Part shown: positions 41,496 through 50,175 of the stretch, in pieces
Layout: the number at the start of each line of letters is the position of its first letter
Numbering within the stretch: the stretch's first letter is position 1
DNA from: Myxococcales bacterium
Lineage (GTDB): Bacteria > Myxococcota_A > Polyangia > Polyangiales > Polyangiaceae
Assembly: GCA_004193285.1 (NCBI GenBank)
Contig: SECP01000008.1
Coordinates: 1 to 64,000, forward strand
Reading direction: 5' to 3'
DNA: 64,000 nucleotides
Notes under the pieces: generated by a model
What the model was told of the DNA's origin: nothing
The model's input: the letters and a program-made list of their open reading frames with translations, nothing else
Databases searched by the model: none
Made by a program: the position numbers and the translations under genes

Positions 41496-42355
41496 TGCCG
41501 GAGCTGCCCGAGGTCGAGGTCACGCGCCGCCGCATCGCCAAGCTGCTGGTGGGGCGCAAAATTTCTCGCGTCCTCACCACCAAGCCGAGCTACTTCTTTC
41601 TCACCAAGCCGACCCGGCTGCAGCAAGAGCTGCTCGGCCGCACCGTGAAGAGGCTGGACCGCCACGGAAAATACTTGCTCGCCCGGCTGGACAGCGGAGC
41701 CACGCTCCTCCTGCACCTGGGCATGACGGGGCAGTTGTTCGCTGAAGGCGCGACGAGCGTGCGCCTCCTGCGCGTGGCGGAGCGCGGCGCCAAGACTGGC
41801 TTTTCCCCGGATCAGCACACCCACCTGCAGCTGGAGTTCGAAGGGGGTGGGCCACGCATCTTTTTTCGAGACGTACGCAAATTCGGCAAGGTGCTGCTGG
41901 TCCACGCCGGCAAGAGCGATGCACGGCTCGACAAGCTCGGAATCGACGCGCTGAAGGCCGAGGGTGAGCACCTCCACGAAGCGGCCCGCGCTCGTAAGAT
42001 CCCGATCAAGACGCTCCTTTTGGACCAAGGCGTGATCGCCGGTATCGGCAACATCTACGCGGATGAAGCGCTCTTCTTGGCGCGAGTACGGCCGGAGCGT
42101 CCCGCGAACCGCGTCACGCGCGAAGAGAGCATCGCGATCGTCGCGGCCGCGCAGCAGGTGATGCGCCGGTCGATTCGGACCGGCGGCTCGAGCATCAGCG
42201 ACTACGTGAACCCGGACGGCTCGGACGGCGGCTACCAAAAAGAGCGGCGCGTGTACGGGCGCGAGGGCGAGCCGTGCCCGAGTTGCGGCGCCGCCATCGT
42301 GCGCGTCGTGATCGCGACGCGCTCGTCCTGCTACTGCCCGAGCTGCCAGCGGTAG
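41495..42355 (+). CDS. mutM: Formamidopyrimidine-DNA glycosylase
   Basis: The 286-residue enzyme removes oxidised purines (8-oxoG, FapyG) in base excision repair. It begins PELPEVEV, where Pro1 after Met removal is the catalytic nucleophile and Glu follows. It contains RHGKYLL (the catalytic Lys near residue 57), the H2TH region LLLDQGVIAGIGNIYADEALF, and a C-terminal zinc finger CPSC...CYCPSC. The segment GGSSISDYVNPDGSDGGYQ matches Fpg and not Nei. The start overlaps the preceding stop by one base. Fpg is usually about 270 residues, so the length is normal. Confidence 0.96.
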   Translation: MPELPEVEVTRRRIAKLLVGRKISRVLTTKPSYFFLTKPTRLQQELLGRTVKRLDRHGKYLLARLDSGATLLLHLGMTGQLFAEGATSVRLLRVAERGAKTGFSPDQHTHLQLEFEGGGPRIFFRDVRKFGKVLLVHAGKSDARLDKLGIDALKAEGEHLHEAARARKIPIKTLLLDQGVIAGIGNIYADEALFLARVRPERPANRVTREESIAIVAAAQQVMRRSIRTGGSSISDYVNPDGSDGGYQKERRVYGREGEPCPSCGAAIVRVVIATRSSCYCPSCQR

Positions 42356-42432
42356 GGTCGCCGAAGAGGGCTGGGCTACTCTTTTCGCTCGGGCACCGAT
42401 TCCTTTGGGCGGCGGCTCGGGTCTAACCGAGC

Positions 42433-43443
42433 ATGAGTCTTCCCACCACGATGAGCGCGCTCGAACAAACCTCGAGGAGAGGCCCCGAGGACCTCCGGCT
42501 CGTCACGGGCCGTCCGGTACCAGCGCCGGGCCGGGGCGAAGTCTTGATCCGCGTCGCCGCCGCCGGCGTTAATTTTGCCGACATATCCATGAGTTACGGG
42601 ACCTTCGGCAACGGTCCAACGCCGCCGTACCTGGCGGGGCTCGAGGCGGTAGGGGAGGTCGTGGCGCTGGGCGAAGCCGTCAGCGGGCCGCAGCTTGGAG
42701 CGCTCGTGATCGGCGTCGGGTCGGGCGCCTTCGCCGAGTACATGGTCATGCGGGCCGCGGCCGCGGTGGCGGTGCCGGCCGGTTGGGCAGCGGAGGAGGC
42801 CTTGGGATTGGTCGTGAGCTACCCCACCGCGCTGGCCGCGCTCAAGCACTTGGGGCGGGTGCGCCCGGGGGAGACCGTGCTCATCCACGCGGCCGCGGGA
42901 GCAACCGGGCAAGCAGCGGTGAAACTGGCCAAGCACTACGGCGCAAAGATCATCGCCGCGGCCTCACCCGCCAAGCACGATGCAGTGCGGGCGCTGGGCG
43001 CCGACCACGTTTTGGACTCGCGCAGCGCGGAGCTCGCAGCCGAGGTCCAGAAGCTGACCGGCGGCTTCGGCGCGGACTTGGTGCTGGAGTCCGCAGGCGG
43101 CGCGACGTTCAGCGTGAGCTTGGCAGCAGCGCGGCGGGTGACCGGTAGGGTCGTCGTTTATGGCCTGGCCGGTGGCGAAGCGCAGGTCACGAACTGGCAG
43201 CTGGTTTACGAGCACCCGGTTCAGCTGATCGGCCTCAACTTGGGGGCGCTGATCCAGGCCACGCCCCAGCTGTTCGGCGAGGTCATGGGGGAGCTCTTCG
43301 CGCTCGTTGGCGCTGGCGTTCTCGGCCCGGCCCGTCCAACCGTGTACGCCCTGACCGACGGCGCGAGGGCGCTCGAGTCGCTGGAAAAGCGCGAAACGGC
43401 TGGGAAATTGGCGCTGCTCTGCGGGCGCCCGGATCTCCGTTGA
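42433..43443 (+). CDS. Zinc-free MDR oxidoreductase, NADPH:quinone reductase-like
   Basis: The 336-residue protein is a medium-chain dehydrogenase/reductase of the quinone reductase branch. It has GEVLIRVAAAGVNFADI, the central Gly-rich nucleotide site ETVLIHAAAGATGQAAVKLAKHYGAKIIAAA, and GADLVLESAGGATFS. The Cys ligands of zinc dehydrogenases are absent. It probably reduces quinones or enals with NADPH. A start at the seventh codon (ATG 42451) is possible. Its stop overlaps the TTG start of the ECF sigma gene, so the pair is coupled, suggesting a link to redox or electrophile stress. Confidence 0.87.
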   Translation: MSLPTTMSALEQTSRRGPEDLRLVTGRPVPAPGRGEVLIRVAAAGVNFADISMSYGTFGNGPTPPYLAGLEAVGEVVALGEAVSGPQLGALVIGVGSGAFAEYMVMRAAAAVAVPAGWAAEEALGLVVSYPTALAALKHLGRVRPGETVLIHAAAGATGQAAVKLAKHYGAKIIAAASPAKHDAVRALGADHVLDSRSAELAAEVQKLTGGFGADLVLESAGGATFSVSLAAARRVTGRVVVYGLAGGEAQVTNWQLVYEHPVQLIGLNLGALIQATPQLFGEVMGELFALVGAGVLGPARPTVYALTDGARALESLEKRETAGKLALLCGRPDLR

Positions 43444-44459
43444 CGCTCGCGGTGGATTGCTCGCACGTGCAGCGAGTGAGCCGAGCTCAGTTCGACGCGG
43501 AGACGCAGCGATTCCGCCGGGAGCTGGTGGCGTACTGCTATCGCATCGTTGGTGCCGCGTCCGACTCGGAGGACTTGGTCCAGGAAACGTACCTGCGAGC
43601 GTGGCGCTACCGGGCCGGGTTCGACGGGCGCGCCTCGATGCGTTCCTGGCTGTACAAGATAGCGACCAACGTCTGCCTCACGTGGCTAGAGCACCGCAAG
43701 CCAAGGGTGCTGCCTTCGAGCCTCGGAGCGGCCGACGCGGAGCCCGAGCCCGCCGCGACTCCGGCTGCGCCAGGTGAAGTGTCGTGGCTGGAGCCGCTGC
43801 CGGACGAGCTGCTCACGTCGGCGGAGGCCGGGCCGGACGCGGCCGTGGTCGCGCGCGAGTCGCTGCGGTTGGCGCTCATCGCGAGCCTGCAGTTTCTGCC
43901 CGCTCGCCAGCGCGCGATCTTCATTCTCCGCGAGGTGTTGGAATTCTCCGCCGACGAGACCGCCGAGATCCTGGCCGCCTCCAGCGTCGCGGTGAAAAGC
44001 GGCTTGCAGCGGGCCCGCGCTCGATTGGAAGAGCTCGCGCCCGCGCGCGAAGAGTTGCTCGAGCCGACGGACCCTCGAGCCCGTGAGCTGCTCGAAGGCT
44101 ACATCGCCGCCTTCGAACGCTCCGACCCGGCGCTCCTCGTCCAGGTGCTGCGCGCGGATGCGACTCTCGAGGCCACCCCCTTTCGCGAGTGGCAGACGGG
44201 GCGAGCTCGCTGCATCCGTTTGCTCGAGGCGCAGGTCTTGGGCAACCCGGGCGACTGGCGGATGCTGGCTACGACCGCGAATGGACAGCCAGCCGCGGCC
44301 GTTTACCAGCGTGAAATGGACGGCATCCTCCGAGCTCGCGGCATCGTCGCCTTGGCCGTCACCCCGAGCGGAGTTTCACGCGTGGTCGCGTTCCATCACG
44401 AGCCCGCCCTGGTTCGAGCCTTCGGCTTCGGCCTTGCGCTGGGCGAGGCTTCAACGTGA
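43440..44459 (+). CDS. ECF sigma factor with C-terminal SnoaL-like domain (SigG-like)
   Basis: The protein (up to 339 aa) has sigma region 2 (about residues 20-90: LVAYCYRIVGAASDSEDLVQETYLRAWRY, RSWLYKIATNVCLTWL) and region 4 (about 150-205: LPARQRAIFILREVLEFSADETAEILAAS). A C-terminal NTF2/SnoaL-like domain (about 220-339) begins YIAAFERSDPALLVQVLRADATLE. ECF groups with such a tail (SigG/SigJ and ECF41-like) use it to modulate activity in place of a separate anti-sigma factor. The start is uncertain: TTG 43440 overlaps the upstream stop, and GTG codons at 43452, 43467 and 43476 are in frame. It is co-transcribed with the quinone reductase gene. Confidence 0.9.
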   Translation: MTLAVDCSHVQRVSRAQFDAETQRFRRELVAYCYRIVGAASDSEDLVQETYLRAWRYRAGFDGRASMRSWLYKIATNVCLTWLEHRKPRVLPSSLGAADAEPEPAATPAAPGEVSWLEPLPDELLTSAEAGPDAAVVARESLRLALIASLQFLPARQRAIFILREVLEFSADETAEILAASSVAVKSGLQRARARLEELAPAREELLEPTDPRARELLEGYIAAFERSDPALLVQVLRADATLEATPFREWQTGRARCIRLLEAQVLGNPGDWRMLATTANGQPAAAVYQREMDGILRARGIVALAVTPSGVSRVVAFHHEPALVRAFGFGLALGEAST

Positions 44460-44466
44460 GGGAACG

Positions 44467-46716
44467 CTAGGCAACCGTTCGCGGCGCTTGGGTGGGCTGC
44501 GTCGCCGAGAGTAGGTCCTCGAGCAGCTCGCTCGCTGGTCGCGCCGTCGACAGAGGCGCTGACTCGCCCAGGTACGGCCACATGATGTCTCGCACGTCGC
44601 GAGGTAGCACCGTATCCAGGTACTCCAGGGCGGTGCCGCGGTACTTCTGGTCCTCGTGGTGGAGAGCCTTGAAGGCCATGCGCAGCGGCTCGCGCTCGAG
44701 GATGAGCGAAAGGATCGTGAACATGTGCTCCAGGCTGCGGTCCACGCGGTCGCGCACCAGGCCGTCGACCAGCGCCTGTTGCTCGTCCGGCGAGTCCTCA
44801 TCGTCCGCTCGCGCCGCCGATTGCTCGGCCAAAGCTCTACCGCTCTCCACCTCGCGGCGGATCGCGGCCATGACGCGCGCCTCGGAGACGACGATCTCGG
44901 GGTTCGCGTCCGTGAGCTCGAGCAGGGCGCGTCCGCACTCGTAGCGGACCTCGAAGCGCTCGTCGGCGATGCCGAGCAGCAGGCCGTCTGCGGCGCGCTG
45001 CGTTCCGCAGACGGCGAGCACGCGGGGGATGCGCCGCCGAATGACGAAGTCCATTTCCGGATCCAGAAGGGCGTCCAGCAGCTGCCCCGTGAGCCGCGGG
45101 GCGCGCGAGCGCAATGCGGCGAGGGCGCGATCGCGGTGCTGGCGCTGACCGAGCAGCAAAATCGCGCAAGCGATGGCGGGACCGCGCGGCTCGAGCTGCT
45201 GTAAGCCGCGTTCGACCTGAGCCGCGTCTGGGGCGAGCAGCATGCGCGCCGTCGCGAGCATCGCCTCCGCTTGCGCCGGCCAATCGCGGGTGGCGGCTGG
45301 AGCAGGCTCGCCGGCGCCTTCGCGCGATTCACCGATCATCGCGGATAGACCGCCCGGCTGCAGCTCCTCCACGCGCTCGATCAGCTCTTCGCGGTGCCGG
45401 TGCCCGTTGCTGTTCGAACGCGAAAGGCGCGCGCTGCGCGCCGCGCGATGGCTGGCGCCCTCGAGCTTCGCCGCGCCCTCGCGCAAACCGGCCTGCAGCG
45501 CGTCCACGTATCCCAGATGCAGGCGCCGCGTGACCGGCAAGGTCACCAGCGCGAGCACGACGACCGCGCCCAGCAGCCAGGATGAAGGTCCGTGCGGCGC
45601 CACGTGCACCATGACGAGCGCCAAGCCGCTGCCGGCCACCGTTCCGAGCCGGTCGCAGCCGACGTCGATGACGGCCTTCGTGGCCCGCTTGCTCGACTCC
45701 GGAATCGGAGTGTAGAGCAGCTCGTAGGCCGAGCGAAAAAGCGTATTTCTCTGCACCGCCTCCGCGCCGCGTAGGAGCGAAGCGCTCGCCAACCCCGGGA
45801 CCGCGAACCCGAACGCTCCCCCCAAGACGATGACGCCTGGCAAGATCGCGATATTCACGGCGAGGCCGAGCTTCTCGAGCGCTAAGCGACCGAGCGCCAT
45901 CTGCAGGAACAAGGACGCAATGCCTACGACGAGCCAAAAAAGCGAGAAAAACGACAGCAGCGACTGCCCGCTCGTAAACGATGCGGTCACCTGCACGCTC
46001 AGCAGGTAGTCCAGCAGCGCGGAGATGGCGGCTCCCAGCGCCACGAGCAACGCCAGGCTCCGCAGGAATGGCGCGTCACGCAAGGTAGCCAGCGGCGAGG
46101 CCATGGCGGCGGCATCGGTGAGTTGATCGGTGGAAGGTGACTCGGCGTCGTGCCGTGCGCGCGTGACCAACGTGCCAACCAGCGCGGCGGCGTTCAGCAG
46201 CGCGAGGAGCAACAAGATCGTGAGGGGCTGGATGACGGTGGAAGCGCGCCACGCCGCGAGCCCGCCGAGCACGCCCCCCAGGGTGCCGCCCGCGGCGATC
46301 CTGGAAGCGGCGCGCTTCGCGGTGCGAGGGTCGAAGCGCTCGTTGATCAAGGACCAGAAGGTCGAGATCATGATCGGGCTCAGCAGCGCGGTTTGGAAGT
46401 AGACGAGCAGGGCGCCGGCTTTAGGGGAGTGACTGGTCAGGAGCCAGTCCGCGAGGAAGCCCACCGCGCTGATACCGAACAACACCGGCATGACTCCCGC
46501 CGGAGTCTTGGCCACCATGAGCCGCGACAACCAGTACACACCGGCCACCGAGAGCAGCGCGCCGATGGCCATGGCCACGGGCAAGTTGGAGGTGTGGAAG
46601 CTCGAAAGGAACAGCGCGTCGCGCGCGGCCTTGCCGGCGACCTGCTGCGCGATCAGCAAGAGGGACGTCAACGCAGCCGCGTGTGCTCCCCGCACGTCAT
46701 CCGGCTGCGACTTCAT
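44467..46716 (-). CDS. Nucleotide-transporter-like (Npt/ADP-ATP translocase-type) MFS protein with HEAT-like tail
   Basis: The 749-residue protein from ATG 46716 has about twelve hydrophobic segments to around residue 400 (TLGGVLGGLAAW, LLLALLNAAALVGTLV and similar). The pattern of an N-terminal transporter with a long helical tail fits the Npt1/Npt2-like nucleotide transporter group of Deltaproteobacteria and relatives. The cytosolic C-terminal 300 residues look like HEAT/armadillo repeats, for example IACAILLLGQRQHRDRALAALRSRAPRLTG and RVLAVCGTQRAADGLLLGIADERFEVRYECGRALLEL. The transport substrate is unproven; a free-living host makes energy parasitism unlikely. The start at 46761 would add 15 unlikely residues. 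Monocistronic. Confidence 0.75.
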   Translation of the reverse strand: MKSQPDDVRGAHAAALTSLLLIAQQVAGKAARDALFLSSFHTSNLPVAMAIGALLSVAGVYWLSRLMVAKTPAGVMPVLFGISAVGFLADWLLTSHSPKAGALLVYFQTALLSPIMISTFWSLINERFDPRTAKRAASRIAAGGTLGGVLGGLAAWRASTVIQPLTILLLLALLNAAALVGTLVTRARHDAESPSTDQLTDAAAMASPLATLRDAPFLRSLALLVALGAAISALLDYLLSVQVTASFTSGQSLLSFFSLFWLVVGIASLFLQMALGRLALEKLGLAVNIAILPGVIVLGGAFGFAVPGLASASLLRGAEAVQRNTLFRSAYELLYTPIPESSKRATKAVIDVGCDRLGTVAGSGLALVMVHVAPHGPSSWLLGAVVVLALVTLPVTRRLHLGYVDALQAGLREGAAKLEGASHRAARSARLSRSNSNGHRHREELIERVEELQPGGLSAMIGESREGAGEPAPAATRDWPAQAEAMLATARMLLAPDAAQVERGLQQLEPRGPAIACAILLLGQRQHRDRALAALRSRAPRLTGQLLDALLDPEMDFVIRRRIPRVLAVCGTQRAADGLLLGIADERFEVRYECGRALLELTDANPEIVVSEARVMAAIRREVESGRALAEQSAARADDEDSPDEQQALVDGLVRDRVDRSLEHMFTILSLILEREPLRMAFKALHHEDQKYRGTALEYLDTVLPRDVRDIMWPYLGESAPLSTARPASELLEDLLSATQPTQAPRTVA

Positions 46717-46869
46717 ACCAGCCGGCGCCACTTTGCATGGGTCGTGCCGCCCAGCTCGCACTACGGGCGCATCCGCCAGGCCGATTTCGGCGGAGCTGGC
46801 GGGCGAAGCTCCCCGCTGTGTCAGATTGCAACGGGACTCTTCTGTGCGTGGCTCAGTGCCGCGCGCCCC

Positions 46870-47184
46870 TCACCTCACCCAGATGACGAGCCACTTGAGC
46901 CAGCGCGGGCGCCAGGCGAGCGTGAACGTCACGAGCAGCGCGGAGCCGGTCAGGAGCATCACCCAAACCAGCGAGGCCATCGTCGCGTGGTCGACGAGCA
47001 GGCAGAGCGCGAGGGAGCCGGCGAGCGCCGCCGCGCCGAGCCCCTGCAGCATTCGGGTGCTCGGGCCCGAGGGCCGCGGGCGGCCTCGTGCTTGCTCCCA
47101 GTGCGCTGCCTTCGCGAGCGCGAGCCAGCCCATGCCGCAGTAGCCGAAGAGCAGTGCGGCCGCGAACAAGAGAGCCTCAGCCAT
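46870..47184 (-). CDS. DUF3325-like small membrane protein of the iron operon
   Basis: The 104-residue protein has three hydrophobic segments: residues 1-24, about 47-68 and 70-90. It ends with RPRWLKWLVIWVR. The size, topology and position behind a PepSY membrane protein match DUF3325 proteins, which accompany iron-uptake genes in many Proteobacteria. It overlaps the preceding gene by 8 nt, so it is the third gene of an operon with the 48876 and 47177 genes. Function unknown. Confidence 0.75.
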   Translation of the reverse strand: MAEALLFAAALLFGYCGMGWLALAKAAHWEQARGRPRPSGPSTRMLQGLGAAALAGSLALCLLVDHATMASLVWVMLLTGSALLVTFTLAWRPRWLKWLVIWVR

Positions 47185-48856
47185 GGGCCGCCTCCGCGGT
47201 GTCGGGAACGGCCGCTGAGCGGTTGCGCGGGAGCATGCCTCCGTCCGGCTGGAGACGCGACAGCCGCCGAGCAGCGAACGCAGCCAGCGCGCCCGTGGCG
47301 ACGAGCGCCAAGTCCAGCCCCGCGACTGGCCAATAACCTTCGGGGATGGTGCGCCCCCAATGATCGCCAGTGGTGACCCAGTTCAGCAGCACCGCGGACG
47401 GTGCGAGCAGCGCCAAGGCCCAGCATTGCTCCTGCCAGGCTTGGCGGCCCTGCGGAGCGATGGCGCTACGCCACCCAGCGTGCGCGAAGGTCAGGAGCCA
47501 AGTGAGCCAAAACACGCGTCGCTGCCAATCGTCGCGCGCGGCGAGCTCGGCCGGCAAAACGCGGTTTGCGATGAGGATGGCCACGGTCGCGAGCAGCATG
47601 CCGGTCACGGTGGTCACCGCGAGCGCGTCCACCCAGCGTGACCCAGCGATGCCCTGCGCGGCGTGCTTGCGCTTGCGCTTGTTGACGAAGAAGACGAGCC
47701 CGGTCGCGATGCAAACGCACCCGGACAGGCCGCCCAGCACGTAGAGCCAGCGCAGCAGCCAATGCTGAAAGTGCTGCAGGTGCAGCCCGGTCAAGAAATC
47801 ATTGATGCTGGCCACGACGCTGGGCGCCGGCTCTTCGTAGATGACCTTGCCGGTGGTGCCGGCGAAGTGAACGCCCTGGCCAACGAGCGTGACGCGGTCG
47901 CTGCCAGCGCGAAAGACGCTCACGTAGCTGCTGGCATCCCCTACGTGATTGACGTACAGGTAGCCGACTTCCCCGGGCATGCCGCGCGCGGCCCAGCGCC
48001 GCTTCGCTTCCGTCACCATGGCGTCTACCGACGCGAGCGGCGCGGGCACGCCTGCCGGCGCGAAAGCGAGCCCTTTATCCGCCGCCTCCGCTACCTCGTG
48101 CGCGTCGTGCAGTGATTTGAAGGTCGTCTGCGACAGCGGCAAGTAAATACCGGCGAAGATGACCAGGCCGGTGAACGGGAACATGAAGTGAAACGGCAGT
48201 GAGAGCACGCCGGTCAAGTTGTGCAGGTCCAGCGTGCTGCGCTGCGAGCTCTTGTCCGGGCGAAACGTGAACAGCTCCCGCACCAGCCTTCGGTGCACGA
48301 TCACGCCGCTGACGAGGGCTACTAGCATGATGAGGGCGGCCAAGCCGACGACCCAGTAGCCGAGGCCCAACCAATCCAGGTGCAGGCTGAAGTGGAGCGG
48401 GTAGAAGAACTCGCTCCCGAGCTTGAGCTGGCCGGAAGGGAGCTCCTTGCCATTGCGCGGGTCGATGGTCGCGCGCCCGTGCACGTGGTCCGCCGGATCC
48501 CGCGGGTTGTTGGTCACCGCGAACTCTTTGTAAAGCGCGAGCACGGGGTCCCGGTGCGTCGTGTACGCGCCGTAGTTCATGACTGGCAGCGATGCCTCGA
48601 GCGTGCCCACGCGTTCTCGAGCTGCCGCAAGCTCGTCTTCCTCCGGCTGAATGCCTTCGAAGATCGGCGCAAGCATGCGGTCGTACGAGGGCATGACCTG
48701 CGGCTCGAAGCGAGACTCGGGGATCGCCCAGCGATCGATCTCGCGATCGAAGACCGACAGGGAGCCGAAGAAGAAGACGACCATCAACACGAAGCCGAAC
48801 ACCATGCCGAACCAGGTGTGGAGCCAGGTCATGGCGAGGCGGAGGGAGTGGAACAT
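47177..48856 (-). CDS. PepSY-associated TM helix protein (iron-uptake type)
   Basis: The 559-residue inner-membrane protein starts with SLRLAMTWLHTWFGMVFGFVLMVVFFFG, the hallmark first helix of PepSY_TM proteins. A large periplasmic region contains PepSY-like segments (VDAMVTEAKRRWAARGMPGEV..YLYVNHVGDASS), and further helices follow (LGYWVVGLAALIMLVALVSGVIVHR, RWLYVLGGLSGCVCIATGLVFFVNKRKRK). Proteins of this group are co-regulated with siderophore/TonB systems and some act as ferric reductases. It is the middle gene of a three-gene operon behind a Fur-box-like site. A heme-binding His pair is possible but not assigned. Confidence 0.85.
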   Translation of the reverse strand: MFHSLRLAMTWLHTWFGMVFGFVLMVVFFFGSLSVFDREIDRWAIPESRFEPQVMPSYDRMLAPIFEGIQPEEDELAAARERVGTLEASLPVMNYGAYTTHRDPVLALYKEFAVTNNPRDPADHVHGRATIDPRNGKELPSGQLKLGSEFFYPLHFSLHLDWLGLGYWVVGLAALIMLVALVSGVIVHRRLVRELFTFRPDKSSQRSTLDLHNLTGVLSLPFHFMFPFTGLVIFAGIYLPLSQTTFKSLHDAHEVAEAADKGLAFAPAGVPAPLASVDAMVTEAKRRWAARGMPGEVGYLYVNHVGDASSYVSVFRAGSDRVTLVGQGVHFAGTTGKVIYEEPAPSVVASINDFLTGLHLQHFQHWLLRWLYVLGGLSGCVCIATGLVFFVNKRKRKHAAQGIAGSRWVDALAVTTVTGMLLATVAILIANRVLPAELAARDDWQRRVFWLTWLLTFAHAGWRSAIAPQGRQAWQEQCWALALLAPSAVLLNWVTTGDHWGRTIPEGYWPVAGLDLALVATGALAAFAARRLSRLQPDGGMLPRNRSAAVPDTAEAAHG

Positions 48857-48875
48857 GGGGGAGCGCTCCTCGTAG

Positions 48876-49172
48876 TCAGAGCAGGTTGCGCGTCACTAGC
48901 CAGGCGACGCCCGTCATCAGCGCGCCGCCCCCCGCGAGCACGGCCCAGACGCGGGTCAAGCTGGCCGCGACGAACGCCCAGCAGAAGGCGGCCAAGAAGA
49001 CCAAGAAGGCGAGCAGGAACATCAGCGTCTCTGCCTCGTGGTAGTCGGTTCCGGCCGCGACCCCGAGCGCGATGCCGAGGGACGTAAATCCCCAAACGAA
49101 CGCGTAGCCGCCCAGCAAGCTAGCGGCGACGCGGGAGACGACGTGGCTGGTAGGGAGAGCGGCGCTGTTCAT
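48876..49172 (-). CDS. DUF3649-like small membrane protein of the iron operon
   Basis: The 98-residue protein from ATG 49172 has three hydrophobic segments (VAASLLGGYAFVWGFTSLGIALGVA, LMFLLAFLVFLAAFCWAFVAA, VWAVLAGGGALMTGVAWLV), matching the DUF3649 family of iron-regulated membrane proteins in size and order before a PepSY gene. An upstream ATG at 49238 is in frame, but the Fur-box-like palindrome 49223-49237 would lie inside the coding region. GAGG just before the downstream ATG supports 49172. It is the first gene of the operon. Confidence 0.78.
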   Translation of the reverse strand: MNSAALPTSHVVSRVAASLLGGYAFVWGFTSLGIALGVAAGTDYHEAETLMFLLAFLVFLAAFCWAFVAASLTRVWAVLAGGGALMTGVAWLVTRNLL

Positions 49173-49222
49173 CCTCGGCCTTTCCGTGCGTCTTTGGTGC
49201 CGTACCATGATGGAGTTGATAT

Positions 49223-49237
49223 TGAAAGTCATTTTCA
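49223..49237 (-). promoter_or_regulatory. Fur-box-like palindrome upstream of the PepSY operon
   Basis: On the coding (minus) strand this reads TGAAAATGACTTTCA, a 7-1-7 inverted repeat with 6 of 7 pairs matching, close to the Fur consensus TGATAATnATTATCA. It lies about 51-65 nt before the start codon at 49172, where it could block RNA polymerase. The surrounding 30 bp is markedly AT-rich against the GC-rich background. Inferred: iron-replete repression by Fur. Confidence 0.7.
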
Positions 49238-49312
49238 TTTACCCCTCGTGGTAGCACGCTGGCGCCGAGCCTCACGTCCGAGGCGCGGCTTCGAAGCTCC
49301 GCTAGGTCTGGC

Positions 49313-50146
49313 TCACTGGAAGGTGCGGAGCTTTTCGCCGGCAGCCGAAAACTCGACCACGCCGTTGTCCCGGCTGCCGTTCACGATGACTCGCCAGATG
49401 GGCTCCCGCTTCCCCTGGCCCTCGCGTTCGAGCACGACCACCGCCACTTTGCCTTCTTCCAGCTTCAGCTCCGCGAGAGCCGCCTTGATGACCCGCGGCA
49501 CGACCGAGAAGTCGATGCTGTCCAGCGAGAAGACGAGCTGGGCGAGTTGCTGCTTGTCGCTGCCGAGCCGAACCGGCTGCGGGCGCTCGACCTGATTGGC
49601 CCACAGCTTGTAGCTGTCCACGTGGTCGCGGTTCTTCGGATCCTGCGCCTCGAGCGTCGCGTAGTACTGCATGAGGCTGAGCTGTTTGGCCATGATCGGC
49701 TTGCCCAGCACCTTTTCGTAGCGAGCCTTCGCGCGCGTCGCGTCCGCGAAATAGTCCTCTTCCACCAAGGCCGCGGCGGGCGCCTCGGCCGTGCTCTCCG
49801 CGGCGGGGGTGGAGACCGGCGAAGGCGACGAGACGAGGCTAGGCGGCGGAGCAGTGACGGCCCGCGACGTGACCACGCCCACCACCACCGCCGCTACCGC
49901 GGCGCCAACACCGATGAGCGCGCCAATGAGCGCTATGGCTCCGGAGCACCCCCCCAACAAGCCGACCGCGCGCGGCACGTGGATGACGGGCAGAGCGTGC
50001 TGGTGGACGTAGGCGGTGACGGGCCGCTTCTGCGTTTGGACGAACGAGCTGGCTCCGCAGAACTGACAGGTCACGAACTCCCGATCGGGATCCAGCTGCA
50101 CGTTCGCGCCGCACTTGGGACAGGTTGCCGGAACGAGCTTCGCCAC
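49313..50146 (-). CDS. Zinc-ribbon membrane protein, hypothetical
   Basis: The 277-residue protein opens with a zinc ribbon, CPKCG...CQFCG (residues 9-30), followed by a Gly/Ala-rich membrane segment (about 62-92, GLLGGCSGAIALIGALIGVGAAVAAVVVGVV). A Pro/Ser/Ala linker and a C-terminal soluble domain of about 140 residues follow (ARYEKVLGKPIMAKQLSLMQYYATLEAQ; then a beta-rich VAVVVLEREGQGKREPIWRVIVNG). The layout of zinc ribbon, helix and exported domain recurs in Myxococcota; compare the genes at 55929 and 56468. Function unknown. It is divergent from rpiA with a 29-bp gap. Confidence 0.7.
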   Translation of the reverse strand: MAKLVPATCPKCGANVQLDPDREFVTCQFCGASSFVQTQKRPVTAYVHQHALPVIHVPRAVGLLGGCSGAIALIGALIGVGAAVAAVVVGVVTSRAVTAPPPSLVSSPSPVSTPAAESTAEAPAAALVEEDYFADATRAKARYEKVLGKPIMAKQLSLMQYYATLEAQDPKNRDHVDSYKLWANQVERPQPVRLGSDKQQLAQLVFSLDSIDFSVVPRVIKAALAELKLEEGKVAVVVLEREGQGKREPIWRVIVNGSRDNGVVEFSAAGEKLRTFQ

Positions 50147-50175
50147 GCTGGGAGCGTAGTATATAGCCCTGACGC

